Position numbers and translations under genes: made by a program. 64,000 nt of DNA from Ancylostoma caninum (lineage: Eukaryota > Nematoda > Chromadorea > Rhabditida > Ancylostomatidae): the NCBI GenBank assembly GCA_037903475.1, contig JBAJFG010000111.1, forward strand, positions 744,001 through 808,000, read 5' to 3'. Under the pieces are notes generated by a model. That model ran no database searches and was not told where the DNA came from. It saw only the letters and a program-made list of their open reading frames with translations. Below, in pieces: positions 33,287 through 44,152 of the stretch (the stretch's first letter is position 1; the number at the start of each line of letters is the position of its first letter).

Positions 33287-36200
33287 GTGTACTATATAAA
33301 CAAAGAACTAGACAGGACAGTTCATATGAAGGGTGACACGAAAAAAATCACCCACAGGTCTTCCTTTCCGACTATTTTGAATCTATTCAGTCTCCTCAAA
33401 ACGCTTTATTACGCGATATGCTTACGTACTTCCGATGCAATTTGGGCGCTTTTGAAATTTCGGCATCTGAAGTCTGCGTTCGTACATAGCGACTATTGCT
33501 GAATGATCCTCAAGCGATACCATATCTATCTGGAAACAGAGAATAAAACAGGCCACAATAGGGCTCAAAATATGTGAGAAACGAAAACAAGGAAAAGAAA
33601 CGAGAAATCGACCACCCTACGGCAGCGGTAGAGGCTCCAGTTTTCGAAGAATATTTCACTCTATGACACTGACATCACAACGTTTCCGCTCGAACATTTT
33701 AGATTTTCGACATTTTATCCGAGCACAACATTTCTTCAAATCGGTAGCTATGTAGAGGATGATTCATCTAAGCATCCATGAAATCCTGAAACGTGTTCCT
33801 AAAATTTAATTAGTGTAGTGGCAGGTGCAAGATGTACCTCGGAAAAACTGCCTTGGATCGCAATCCAAAAATCCGCTTCGTTCATGGAACTCGTTTTTGC
33901 TTCATTACCACTTAGTTGACAGTGAAGTCTAATAGTTAGAATCACCACTAGGATATTAAGCTCCATAGACAATTAGTGTCCAGCTGAAAATTATCACGTG
34001 AAACAATAAGCCTAAACTCGGGGTTTAGCTATCATTTCTGAGCATCTCATACCAAGCAATCTGGATAACGACCTAGGTTGACGTCACACTCTGTAATGCC
34101 CTCAACGTTTCTGAGGACCAGCACCTTTATGCCTACACAACCTCAATGAAAGTCAACTACAGCAACCACACAGGTAAAATTGCTTGTCAATGTTCTCATC
34201 TACTAAACAATAAGGATTTTCTGTCTTCCAGCAGTAGCAACATACCCTGGATACACTGAATTTCGAAGCGATGACGAGAAACCAGCAAAAGAAAAGAAAA
34301 AGGACAGTCCTGTGCAGGAGACAAACCGAAAACATGAGGAGACGCAAACTGAACTAATTGAGAGACCAGCAATGCGGAGGACTCTACCAAGGTGCGAATA
34401 TCATAATCCTTGATGCCTTCTTTCCTTCCTTTTTCCTATTCTTCCTTTTTCCTCCACAAATGCTAGGACTGGTTTCCCTACTCCCAAGTCCAGGATTGTG
34501 GAGTCCATTAATACCTTGCCAAGCTCATTCAAAACAATTATTCAGTTTTATTTAATTGTGTTTCATGTGTTCTATTAATATCATGGAACTCCTTCAAAAC
34601 AACTCCATAACTTCGCCCTATAAGGCTTGATATGTGTTTCTCAAGCTGCTCATTATTGAGTGATTCTCCATGAGGAGAGAAAGACAACTTTAACTTTTCT
34701 GGGCTATTCTAAACAATGTTGCTCCAGCTCACAACCTACTGGCTCGCCAGGAAAGGCTGGTTCATTTCCTCCGTCAAAGTAGTACTTGGTCATTATCCAG
34801 GCAAGCAATCAGTTATGTGGGTCAGAAACCAAGCATCTATTCCTTCTATGTAACCAACGACTAGAACCATGCAGCAGGAGTTGCTTGCTACCAGTAGGTA
34901 GACTCTTCCAGAAGGGTGTGAATGTCCATTGTAGCTTTGTTGCAGACACGTTAAGTGTACATTTTGACTGACTTCAACAACACAGAAGTAAATAAATAAG
35001 ATACTGTTGGACATATACAGAGTTAAAAGTCAAAACATTCCCTAGTTCGAGTAATTTTACAGTAACAATGGAAAAGATTGCGTAATAACAGCTATCTGAC
35101 TGAATCAGAACAAAATTTCCTTTTCTGGCTAGGACTTCTATGCAAAATGGTGAAGCTGGTGTGGAGCGTAGAGAAAAAAGTGATAGAAGCATCTATGTCC
35201 TAATTGTTTTTTTCTGTGGAGAACTTCATGCCGGTTTTCTGGGGGCTTGAAACCTCCAGCTAAGTGGAAGACTTTTCTGGCAAGAATTCTTGTATCACGA
35301 AACAAGTATAACTTGCAAAGAATGCTTCAGATCTGTCGTCCCCAAAGATTATATGAATTTTTGCGTGAAGCATTCGTCCACGTTGGACAAGCGGGAATTC
35401 TGCAACCCTTCCGGCTTGCAACGCACACATACCTTCACAGGATTTACTGGATTTTTTGCTCCAAAGCTCCAGTGGCAACATTAAGCACTTAGACGTTGTT
35501 TCTGGAAAAGTCCCAAGTACGCTTGAGCCAGGATCTTCCGGATAAACATTATCGCACGATCAGCACACTTGTTAATGCTACCTTCTGATATGAGTCCATA
35601 TTAATGCCCACTGTGAAACTGCAGAAAACAGACACTGGCGCTGAAGTAGTGGAGCCCACACAGTCTTAAAATGTGTTTTGGTTTTCTGGAAGAAATCCAC
35701 TCATACAGCAGATGGCGTGGAATGGTGGCGCAACTAATTTACTTTGTTTTATTATTAATTCTAATTTCTACAATTTCCAGTGAGAATTATTTCAAACGAA
35801 GAATGGCTGAATTTACACACAGGTTCTAAGTTTTTGTTCTGACGGTCATGTTTTATCTGGATATTATTGCGGATCGCTTCTAGTGACTGTCTTACTACAG
35901 CGTATCCTATGAATAAAATTAAACAAACTACAAAGCTGTTAAATTAGAGCGGAACTCAAGTGTTATAGGTTCGGGTGCGATTGAAACTAAAGAGTCTGTA
36001 AAACCGTGCTAGTGCAGCTGCCGGTTAATACGTAATACTTTTAAAAAAGACTCTGAAACTGCTATATCCAGCATACCCGGCTTAAATAGTGTCGCTATTC
36101 ACGTCCACATATTATATTCTCCGATATATCGCTGAATAAACCACCAAACCAACAACGGCTTTTCCCCCAAAACAAACTATCGTTGCGAAAACCCAAACGT

Positions 36201-36357
36201 TCCCATGACTACATAGACTAAGCTTTTGCATTTGCACTGTGATGCATGTATAACACTGTGTCATATAATATTAAAATCGTTTTCCAGTATTTTGCATGGT
36301 CAATTTGTTCCAGAGGTCTTTTGCTATGTGCTGTAATATGCATTCCCTATTTTACAA
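33287..36357. other. Gene-poor stretch
   Basis: No exon chain was established. The best candidate is a + frame from about 35242 to 35484 with a cysteine-containing segment (CKECFRSVVPKDYMNFCVKH) that could be an exon. The minus strand is also open there. The remainder is AT-rich. Confidence 0.35.
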
Positions 36358-38796
36358 ATGAAATTTTCCAGGACGATCTCGATATACGACTTCCCGTCAA
36401 TGAAAAACTCCATGGAAAATCCGCACAAAGAGTCTGCGCACGAGCTGCCGCCAGAAGTCGCTCCAACTCGTCAGAATCTCGTTGTCGAAAGAAGTGATGG
36501 TGGTGGTAGTCGCGACTTTGTTCACGACAAAAAGTCATCACCAATACCTGTTGCACTCGTCCATCCGCTTCCTTACTCGCCTACTGGTTAGCTCGAAAAT
36601 TCACATCAAATCGCGCTCGATTCGATTAGCAATGCATGCTTATGACATTCCAGGAGTGTGGGTGAGAAAACAACCGCCGAGGAAATTGGGTTGTGTGATG
36701 TTCCAGGATGAGCACCCATCATCATCAATGCAGCGAAAGTACTCACATGAACTTCCCCCAGATGTTGTTCGCAAGGTCACGATTGACCGGATTATTGAAG
36801 TAGGCTATTATTATTTTTGCGAAACAATTTCGGGAACCAGTAGAGCTGACGTCACTCAAATTACTCATGTTGCCCCATCCCCCCTCCAGCCCTCTTTTTT
36901 GAATTAGATATTAATATTCAGTTGAGCGAATCATCCAGAAGCTGTGCCTGCGTAAGCATCTTCTGATGATGGAAATTTCGACCAATTTAAAAACCCTAGC
37001 AGATTCACATAATCGCTCTTCAGAATATTTAGAGTGGACTAATATTTATAGTAGGCTAAATCTTTAAAAAATACACATTGCACATTGCTTTAAATCAAAT
37101 AATGATGGAGTTTGTTTCCTACAAACTGCAGTAAAAGTTGGGAACTCACCCCAATTGATCCTGTGAGCATGGTCCAGAGGAGAAGAAATGGCAAAGAATA
37201 TCGAATCCGTATCCAGATGAAAATCCTGGCTATCTATGAAGGTTTTTCCCGTATTTTTTTTATTTTGATGCTAGTTTAATACTGTGCTAGAAATTGGAAA
37301 TCGCGCTAGTTCTTGAAAATAGTTCCACCTACCATTACTCGCAACACTACTCTTTTCTTCTACTTTTTTGCTAAGTATACGTGAACTACTACATACTGGT
37401 AATTTGTTCGCTGTGGGAATTTCACGCATGTCACAAAAATTCCCAGGAAAAAATGTTCTTAGGCAGTGTCAGAAAAAGAGGGAAAGCAATGCTATTCAGA
37501 TATTATGTTCGAAAAAGCCAGAAAAAGATAAGAATGCCGAAAGAAAAAAAAAACAAAGAATGAAAGGAACAGCAGAATTCGCCAGCCTTTTGCCATTAAT
37601 CTCGAAATGACCAATAATTTTGTCCACATGCATTCAACCCACGCAAGGATGAGAAACTGATCAGCACAAGCGACTACAGCCGTTCTCAAAAAATTCATGC
37701 AGAAAGAATACCTCATAATTCTTCCACAGCTCTTTTTTTACCATGCAACTCTTTCAGGAACTACTAAAGGAAACTGTTTCATCAACTAAGGAAGAAGCTG
37801 CTAAAGAGCAACGGAAGTGAGTTCCAAATTCACCGTTACTGTTGAACGTGTAGGTTGACAAGTAGGTTACACACTACATTTCCCTTTAGCTTAGTAGCAA
37901 TTCAAAACATACTAGGGTATCGGGAAGGGATCTGCGTAATAACTGAACCCTTAAGACCAGTAAACTTAGAGTTCCATCCCTCTATCGTTATGGTATCAAG
38001 CAAATTTGCAAGTAAATTCAAATCATAATTATCCGGAGGCGAAATCTTTTTTCAGTTGAACCTCCATTTTCGCTCAGATATGGCGAAATTTCAATAAAAA
38101 TTATGAAGTCAAGTGAGCCGAAAGAGAAAACAAAGCATTAAGCTACGATCAAACCGCGATTAGATAGATTTTGCCTAGCAAATCTTCCGGATTTGTCTTC
38201 CTTTCATGAAATTTGCATCAAAAATTAGAGGAGATGACTAAGAACTGAAGTATCTGAGAAATCAAGGAAGAAATAAACCCTTTCTGAATCATAGAAGTTG
38301 ACGACTATTCCCTCATCTATCAAACTATCTTGAAGACTTGTCGTCACTTCCTCTTATCCCGCGAATGCCCTCATTGTCAGTTCAAAACTGACGCACTAAA
38401 ATCAAATATAGTATTAGTGACATTCTCAAAACTGAGTTAAGGATGAACTCACACATCTCTCACTCGCTAATTTATCAGTATTCAACGTAGTAATTTGATT
38501 ACAGTTGTGATGACCTAACTACATATGTAGTGCATGCATAGCCTGTTGGAGTACAACTCTTCCAGTATTGCACTTCATCTTTGTGAAATGTGTTAATCTG
38601 AATATTCCGCTGCTTCCGGCTGTCATTTTTAGTACATGACCACCAACGGTTCAAAATTTAGTGCATGCAAACAAATAAGAGGTTTCTAACCCTCTCCCCT
38701 CCCCTCTGTAGGCTAAGACGATTTCAACGTCGCTGTGAGAAAATCGTCATCAATCATTTTTCCAAGAAATTTCCTCCGAGGCATTCACGTAATTAA
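36358..38796 (+). CDS. Five-exon gene with duplicated HELPP motif (182 aa)
   Basis: Exons: 36358-36586, 36654-36799, 36922-36951, 37758-37816 and 38712-38796. All are in phase from ATG to TAA. Junctions include acceptors GACATTCCAG, TTAATATTCAG, CTCTTTCAG and CTCTGTAG, and donors GTTAGC, GTAGGC, GTAAGC and GTGAGT. The third exon is a 30-nt microexon that can be skipped without changing frame. The protein is hydrophilic, with no signal peptide or membrane segment. Two related motifs, SAHELPPEV and YSHELPPDV, lie in exons 1 and 2. The C-terminal part is lysine/arginine-rich and helical-looking (KEEAAKEQRKLRRFQRRCEK). No known family is recognised. Exon 1 could instead begin at an AG just after the ATG, with the true start upstream. 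Confidence 0.55.
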
Positions 38797-39895
38797 GCCA
38801 TTTATTAAGCACTTGATCTAAAATGCAAAGCAATCTGATGAATTACATAAGAATATGACCACCTGGATGTCGTAAGCGGTAATAATTCCTGGAGAAAAAT
38901 GGCGTGCTTCTACGAAAACGAGAATGTGAATCTTCGTAACACCAGGAGTTCCTCATTCCAGAGCATTTAATGTGGCGCTCCTTATGTATATAATAGTAAG
39001 AATAAGTAGTAAAAGGCTTTCACTAATAAACGAAGGAGCTGCTTGCAATCTCTTGCAAATCCTGATAAGCTCCGATATTTGTTTCTGATATATGCAGTCA
39101 GTGACGTGCGAATATGTACAAATAAATCAACTATCCCTTGCTTTCCCTCTGAATTATCATTTAATAATCGCAAAAAAATAATAAAAAGGGCAACTTTTGA
39201 AAAATTAAAGTCTTGTTCAATTAGAGCCATCAACCCCATTATTCATACTGAAAATAACTCCAAAAATGAAACTGATTGGAGCTTTTCAGATATACTAGGG
39301 AATTCTATATAAGTTCTTTTACGCATTTCTTTTTTTTTTCACTTTTACTATTTGATTAACTTGTTGTTTTGTGGTGCCTCAGAACTCATTTTAATGAACA
39401 GTTACTCCCTTTCTTTTGTATTTTCCCATGGTTTAAATTTCCGTGTACAGATCCGTTATTTGAGTGCAAAGGGCACTGTATTTATTCTGACTAAACCTAA
39501 AATTACGAGGAAATCGGATGAAATTTCCCATCGTTGATTCTGAGGAATGTGAAATGTTGCGTATATCCTCTTCCTGGTAGGAGGTTGTTTCCTTGTTCAG
39601 CGTAATGATTTGTTTGGACACCCCTACTTTGACGCGCCTAATAATCTCCGTGATTATAGTCTGCAATCCATGACGTGTTTCGCGCTTCCTGATCCAATAC
39701 CAGATGTAAAACACGTGGACGCATTTTTTTGATGAACGAAAAACCATGGATCCCATTTTTGGACAGGATTCCAACGAAAAAAGCGTCTAACTTTGCTGCA
39801 AGACAAGCGTCTAGTTGTGCAGACGTCTAGTTGTCCAAGAAGAGCAATAAAAACCAATCAAGCTCCCGAAACTAATCTTTGGAATGCGTTTTTAG
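38797..39895. other. Spacer without a supported gene
   Basis: AT-rich, with only short frames on both strands (for example 39043-39312 on + and 39433-39774 on -). None of them has good splice junctions. Confidence 0.4.
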
Positions 39896-40121
39896 ACCAC
39901 CAAGCGCACTGCGCACATTTTGGAGCACACGAATTTCCTGTTGTTGCTGCCTAATGAGAAAGAGTTTGAGGCCACGACGAGCTCATTCCGAAGTCCGTAC
40001 GACGGTCGAAAGGAGGAAATGGGAAAAAGAGGAGGATGGTCTGTTGCGGCGACTGAAATTACTCTACTTCAACTCGCCAGAATACACAAGCGAAGAGTTG
40101 CGAGCGGCTGACTCCGAGTGA
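39896..40121 (+). CDS. Terminal exon candidate with two open frames
   Basis: After a GCGTTTTTAG acceptor, one phase is open for 71 codons to a TGA at 40111. A second frame, from an ATG at 39879, runs 80 codons to 40121 with a charged end (RKWEKEEDGLLRRLKLLYFN). Both have coding-like composition. The 3' position before non-coding sequence suggests the end of a gene, but the frame and upstream exons are unresolved. Confidence 0.33.
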
Positions 40122-40403
40122 TCCCAATAGGACCTGTGTTCTAGTCGTGATATTCCTAGTTTCTAGACGTGGATTGTTCTCTGCGTGTCTTTTAAACGAA
40201 CGTTTATGTTGTAATTAAAGCGGTCTACAGATTGAAGAACAGATTAATGTATTCATAGCGAGAAATTAATCAAAATATTCATTTTCAGTAGCACTTATAA
40301 AGTGCAGGAGAGCGCCAGAGTCAAGTGAGCATAAAAAAGGAAAAGTCATCCAGTTTTCCCCTCTCACTGTCTTTTTTTCTGAGTTGGGCAGGAAAAGAAA
40401 ACA

Positions 40404-40836
40404 CAGGGTGGTTCACAGAAAATGTGGTTTCCCATAACTTTGCACCAACCAATTCGGATAAGAAATGTCTACTATAATTCTATAGACACAAGAATTTTAC
40501 ATGGGATCTCACAGATCACATTCAAAATTACCGCCTTTGGGTTCAATACCAGAATCCTAACTCTTCCTGGGATTCTTGAGGATGTGCGAGATCATTTCGG
40601 AGATTTCGTCACCAGAGCTCCTTTCGACGAATTCAGGAACTTGCGTTTGAGAGAGCAGGCTTTTTTATCATCGACCAGATAGGAAAATTGAAAGGATCGA
40701 AAATTCCACGACCAAGCATCCTTCGACCAGAGACTCGGAAGCTTGGTCGCACACCATTTCAGTGTCTTCCTTTCCCCAGAAAAATGTCTAAAATCAGCTT
40801 TTCTATAGCCCGTCACACTTCGTATGGACCACCCTG
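40404..40836. mobile_element. CAGGGTGGT-ended MITE (mariner-like ends)
   Basis: The 433-bp interval starts CAGGGTGGTTCA and ends TGGACCACCCTG, an inverted pair differing at one position. The inside has an 86-codon frame that does not resemble a transposase. Short CAGGG-type termini occur in Tc1/mariner-related elements, so it is probably a non-autonomous derivative. Target duplication is unclear. Confidence 0.55.
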
Positions 40837-41282
40837 TCTGGCTGGAAGGAAAGAAAATAACTTGCAGTAATTTCCTATTATTTATCCATGGTGTGTTTCT
40901 ATCAGCAAAATATCTTGAAAATATTGAACCATAATTGAAAATTGTCCTTTAAAAGATGCGCGCGCACTATTGGGCCACGTATTATTGGATTCTAAACTGG
41001 GACGACTAGCTGAATCCATAAATCATATGATAATATGGAATTTCTTTTGCTTAAAACATCCGTACCGTATGCAACAATTTTTTTTCGTAAACAGCAGCTA
41101 TGTAGTTCTTTCATTCGCCTCTTCTCATAGTTGCATAAAATTCCTCCTTAAGATGTGTATACTATGGGTAAACTAGATAGAATCGCCGTAAGAGTTCCAC
41201 TTCCACTGCCCATTCAGTACCTGTCGTTTTTGTTTCGGAGAAGTTTCAAGTCTTGCTCCTTTCAAAGCCTCTGTACGAGTAG

Positions 41283-41537
41283 TCCAGACACACGCTCGCC
41301 CATATCCAGGAAGAGCTTAAACCTGGTAATTGCTCAACAATTCAGCAAATCCGCTTCATTCTTCCTTACCCCACGCTCGCAAACTCCAACGAGCAAAGGC
41401 CAAAAAAAGTGACGCGACTTCCAGGAAGCTTCCAGGAAGTGCGAGAGTGGACGACTCTCGACGTGTGGGCACCTTTGATGGATGTCTTCTTAATATGATT
41501 TATGTAGACATCATGAAACATGCGGAACAAGTACAGT
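41283..41537 (+). CDS. Candidate exon(s) with overlapping frames
   Basis: One frame is open from 41283 to a TGA near 41487 and reads as a well-mixed polypeptide. Another, entered after CAACAATTCAG at 41341, runs to a strong GTGAGT donor at 41538. Only one can be real. The paired acceptor and donor favour the second; composition favours the first. No family is recognised, and neither could be linked to other exons. Confidence 0.3.
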
Positions 41538-43654
41538 GAGTTATTTCACTGGCTGAGCGATAAAATTCCTGTGAAGTACATGTTTACGCTTAATTTTATA
41601 CTACATACTGAACTATAACTACTAGATACTAGACTAGATACTAACTATACTACTAAATAAAGAGGTTTGCAATGGCATAGTTGTGGTCTTCCTTCAGAAG
41701 TCATCTACATGCTTTTGGATTTCCTCCTGCCAGGCCGTTTCTGGACGGCACGTCGAAGTAAACACAGATAGGTTCATCTGCGCTCAATCTAGGAGTCTAT
41801 TCGTCTGCCATTGCGAATGTGGCGTCGACCTGGAGTCTGTGTCTGATGTTTAGGCCAGGATACTCGGCCAGGATACTGTTAGCTTCCCACACATTTTCCT
41901 GAGAGATTTGTGTGGCTTAGCGCTTATGACGATGTCTCATATCGGAGCAGCAGCACGTTTCGCCGCTTACTCTGCCGGTAAACAAAAGGCGGGCCTTGGC
42001 GCACTCACCTCCATGAGCTGTGTGATTGGTAGTGTTTGTTTGTGGCTGAGACATTAATCGGCGGGAATTTCCCAGAGTCTCATGTTGGTTTGCAGCCGTA
42101 TTCCATTAGTTCCGCCGCTCAGTTGCAACAGAACTCCAGCTACGTACTTGTTTGCTAGGACGGGCACATCATAGAATAGCGAATAGGCGTGGACGCCGTT
42201 CAGGAACGACCCCCTCGTGGATCTGATGTACTCGTGCAATGTGCCTATATACTTATCCGTTAAGCGTGTACGCCTTTCTAGCTCGGATGTCCTAATCGAA
42301 AATCGGGCAATTACTGTAAGTTGAAAACATGAACTTCTAGGGCTAAGTGCTCATTGTGTGATGACGTCGAAGTTGAGCGAAGGTGCCAGTCTGAAAGCTA
42401 GAGGCACGAAAATCCGTTTCCTTAGCAAATTGTGTTTCTCTTTCGGCTTCTTTTTCCTTTCTTCTGGTCCGTCTCACCCGCTGGCTGGCACCTCCTCATC
42501 AGATGAGCTGCGGCTTCTAGATCCACCGTATCCATGGTTCAGCTCAGCGATAAATCATGCTCTGGTTAGGTCATTTCTCTATAGAAAGTTTACAAGTTCT
42601 CAGCTGCCAGTAATCTTCCTTTTTCGCGCTTGATCATTCTTTTCTATCATTTGATAATTTTTTTCTTATCAAGGGCGTGTGCAATCAGATCCGTATAGAT
42701 CCTATGCTCCCAGCTCATCCAATATGAACGCTTTCCAGAGCAAAACATGAATATATTTTTTTCTGGAAAGCATGTTCACTTTTGGAGAAGTAGGAGAATA
42801 GTAAAAGGCAACCTTTGCAGTAATATTCATAAACTAAGCTTTGGGAGGGTATCAGAATACACGGAGTACTATCTTGAAATGTGTTCCTCCTTGCTGTTGG
42901 ACTGGTTGAGTGATTCCTGCTACTGATCCGGTTTTTTCTCTGTCTTTAGCCAGGCTTTGTTTATGGACTGGAAACCACTGCAATGGATACGATTTTAATG
43001 CAATAAAACATAGGAAAACAGCTGCTAATCACTGATCCATATATTTTATTAGTCAGGCCTCTTTGCGTATATTCTTCTCCGTAGCTGACTCGCTTTTGGA
43101 TTACTACTCCGGAGTATCGTTCAAGGCTTCTCGCTTTGCGCACTCTTCAAATTACCTTTCTCTTTGCAAAGATGTGAAGTCCAGTTTAAAATGAGCTCTC
43201 CAAAAACCTAGCATGATTAGGATTCTGTGTTTCACGAGCTGTAGCTTAGCCGGGTCCGAATCGCCACTGGTTTCTATCAAAAACTCTGCTAAATCAGCTC
43301 CAGAAAGCAGTTTTAGGCACAGGAACGAGTGTGGGATTCACATGATTTCTATCGCTTATCTATCTGCTAGTTCCATAAAAAATAGGACAATCATCGAAAC
43401 GAGTGGACCCAGTCAAAAGGCTTACCTCAATCGTTCACATCGTCATTCTGAAGTCATTCATTTGAACCAAGAGCTCTGCAAAATTCTGGATAACTCTCAG
43501 ATAGTTGCGTGCCATTAGCGACACCCTGCTAAATCATATATTAATGTTTGCATTGGTGTTATATTCCGAAATATGTATATAGTCGAGTACATTTTCCATA
43601 ATCAGTAGTTGAGCATTACGTCAGAGTAAATAGTGGTATCATCCTCATATCCAC
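41538..43654. other. Spacer without a supported gene
   Basis: A GC-richer patch at about 41700-42250 has short frames on both strands but no paired splice sites. The rest is AT-rich. No repeat or RNA gene was identified. Confidence 0.4.
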
Positions 43655-44152
43655 GCGTGTAGACAGGGTAGGTAAGCCCAACCCTATGCTTAGGAATGGG
43701 TTTAAGGCCTAGGCTTAGGCTTCACAGGAGTGACCCCACCCAACTCCCTTTTCACCTAAATTTCTAAGATAAACTACGATAAGTGTAAGTGTAAGTAAGA
43801 TTGGACACTATTTGTATGTTGCATCGCATGTACGCATAGCTCAGTGGGTTGAGCGAATGATCGACGTTGTGGTGGTCAGGGGATCGAATCCTGCCCTGTG
43901 CCCCGTTTTGCAAATACATATAGTATGCTGCCTACGGCTACTGCAGTTATCTAACAAACTCCAGCATAAAAACTAGCCCGGATGGCTCAGTGGTTTGAGT
44001 GGCAGATTGCAATCTGTCCCTATCGCTGGTTCCACTCCATTGGAGATCCAGAGTTAAGTATCGCAGTGTTTGGGGTTCACTGCTTGGAACGTCCCCCGTG
44101 ATCTCCTTCGGGTAGTCCAGGAAGGCATCCGGCAACGTTTTGCACAAATTTC
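43655..44152 (+). mobile_element. Dimeric tRNA-derived SINE, copy B
   Basis: This is the same element as the minus-strand copy at 30862-31391. Landmarks are TTAGGC-type hexamers near 43690-43722, the ACGATAAGTGTAAGTGTAAG block (43777-43796), tRNA-like module 1 (43831-43905; A box from 43837, B box 43881-43891), and tRNA-like module 2 (43976-44044; A box from 43983, anticodon-like hairpin 44002-44017, B box 44028-44038). The 3' direct-repeat block is diverged here. It stands alone, not inside an inverted-repeat element. Confidence 0.65.

Noticed and set aside
37142..37245. Exon-like segment in the HELPP gene region, open on + (KSWELTPIDPVSM...) and membrane-like on the minus strand.
   Set aside because: Neither reading fits the phases of the neighbouring exons, and the minus-strand hydrophobic reading has a weak acceptor. 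Skipping it gives a continuous + gene.
43831..44044. Genuine tRNA genes at the tRNA-like modules.
   Set aside because: The modules are diverged, lack convincing acceptor stems, occur as a fused pair and recur at another locus with the same flanks. This fits a SINE rather than functional tRNA genes.
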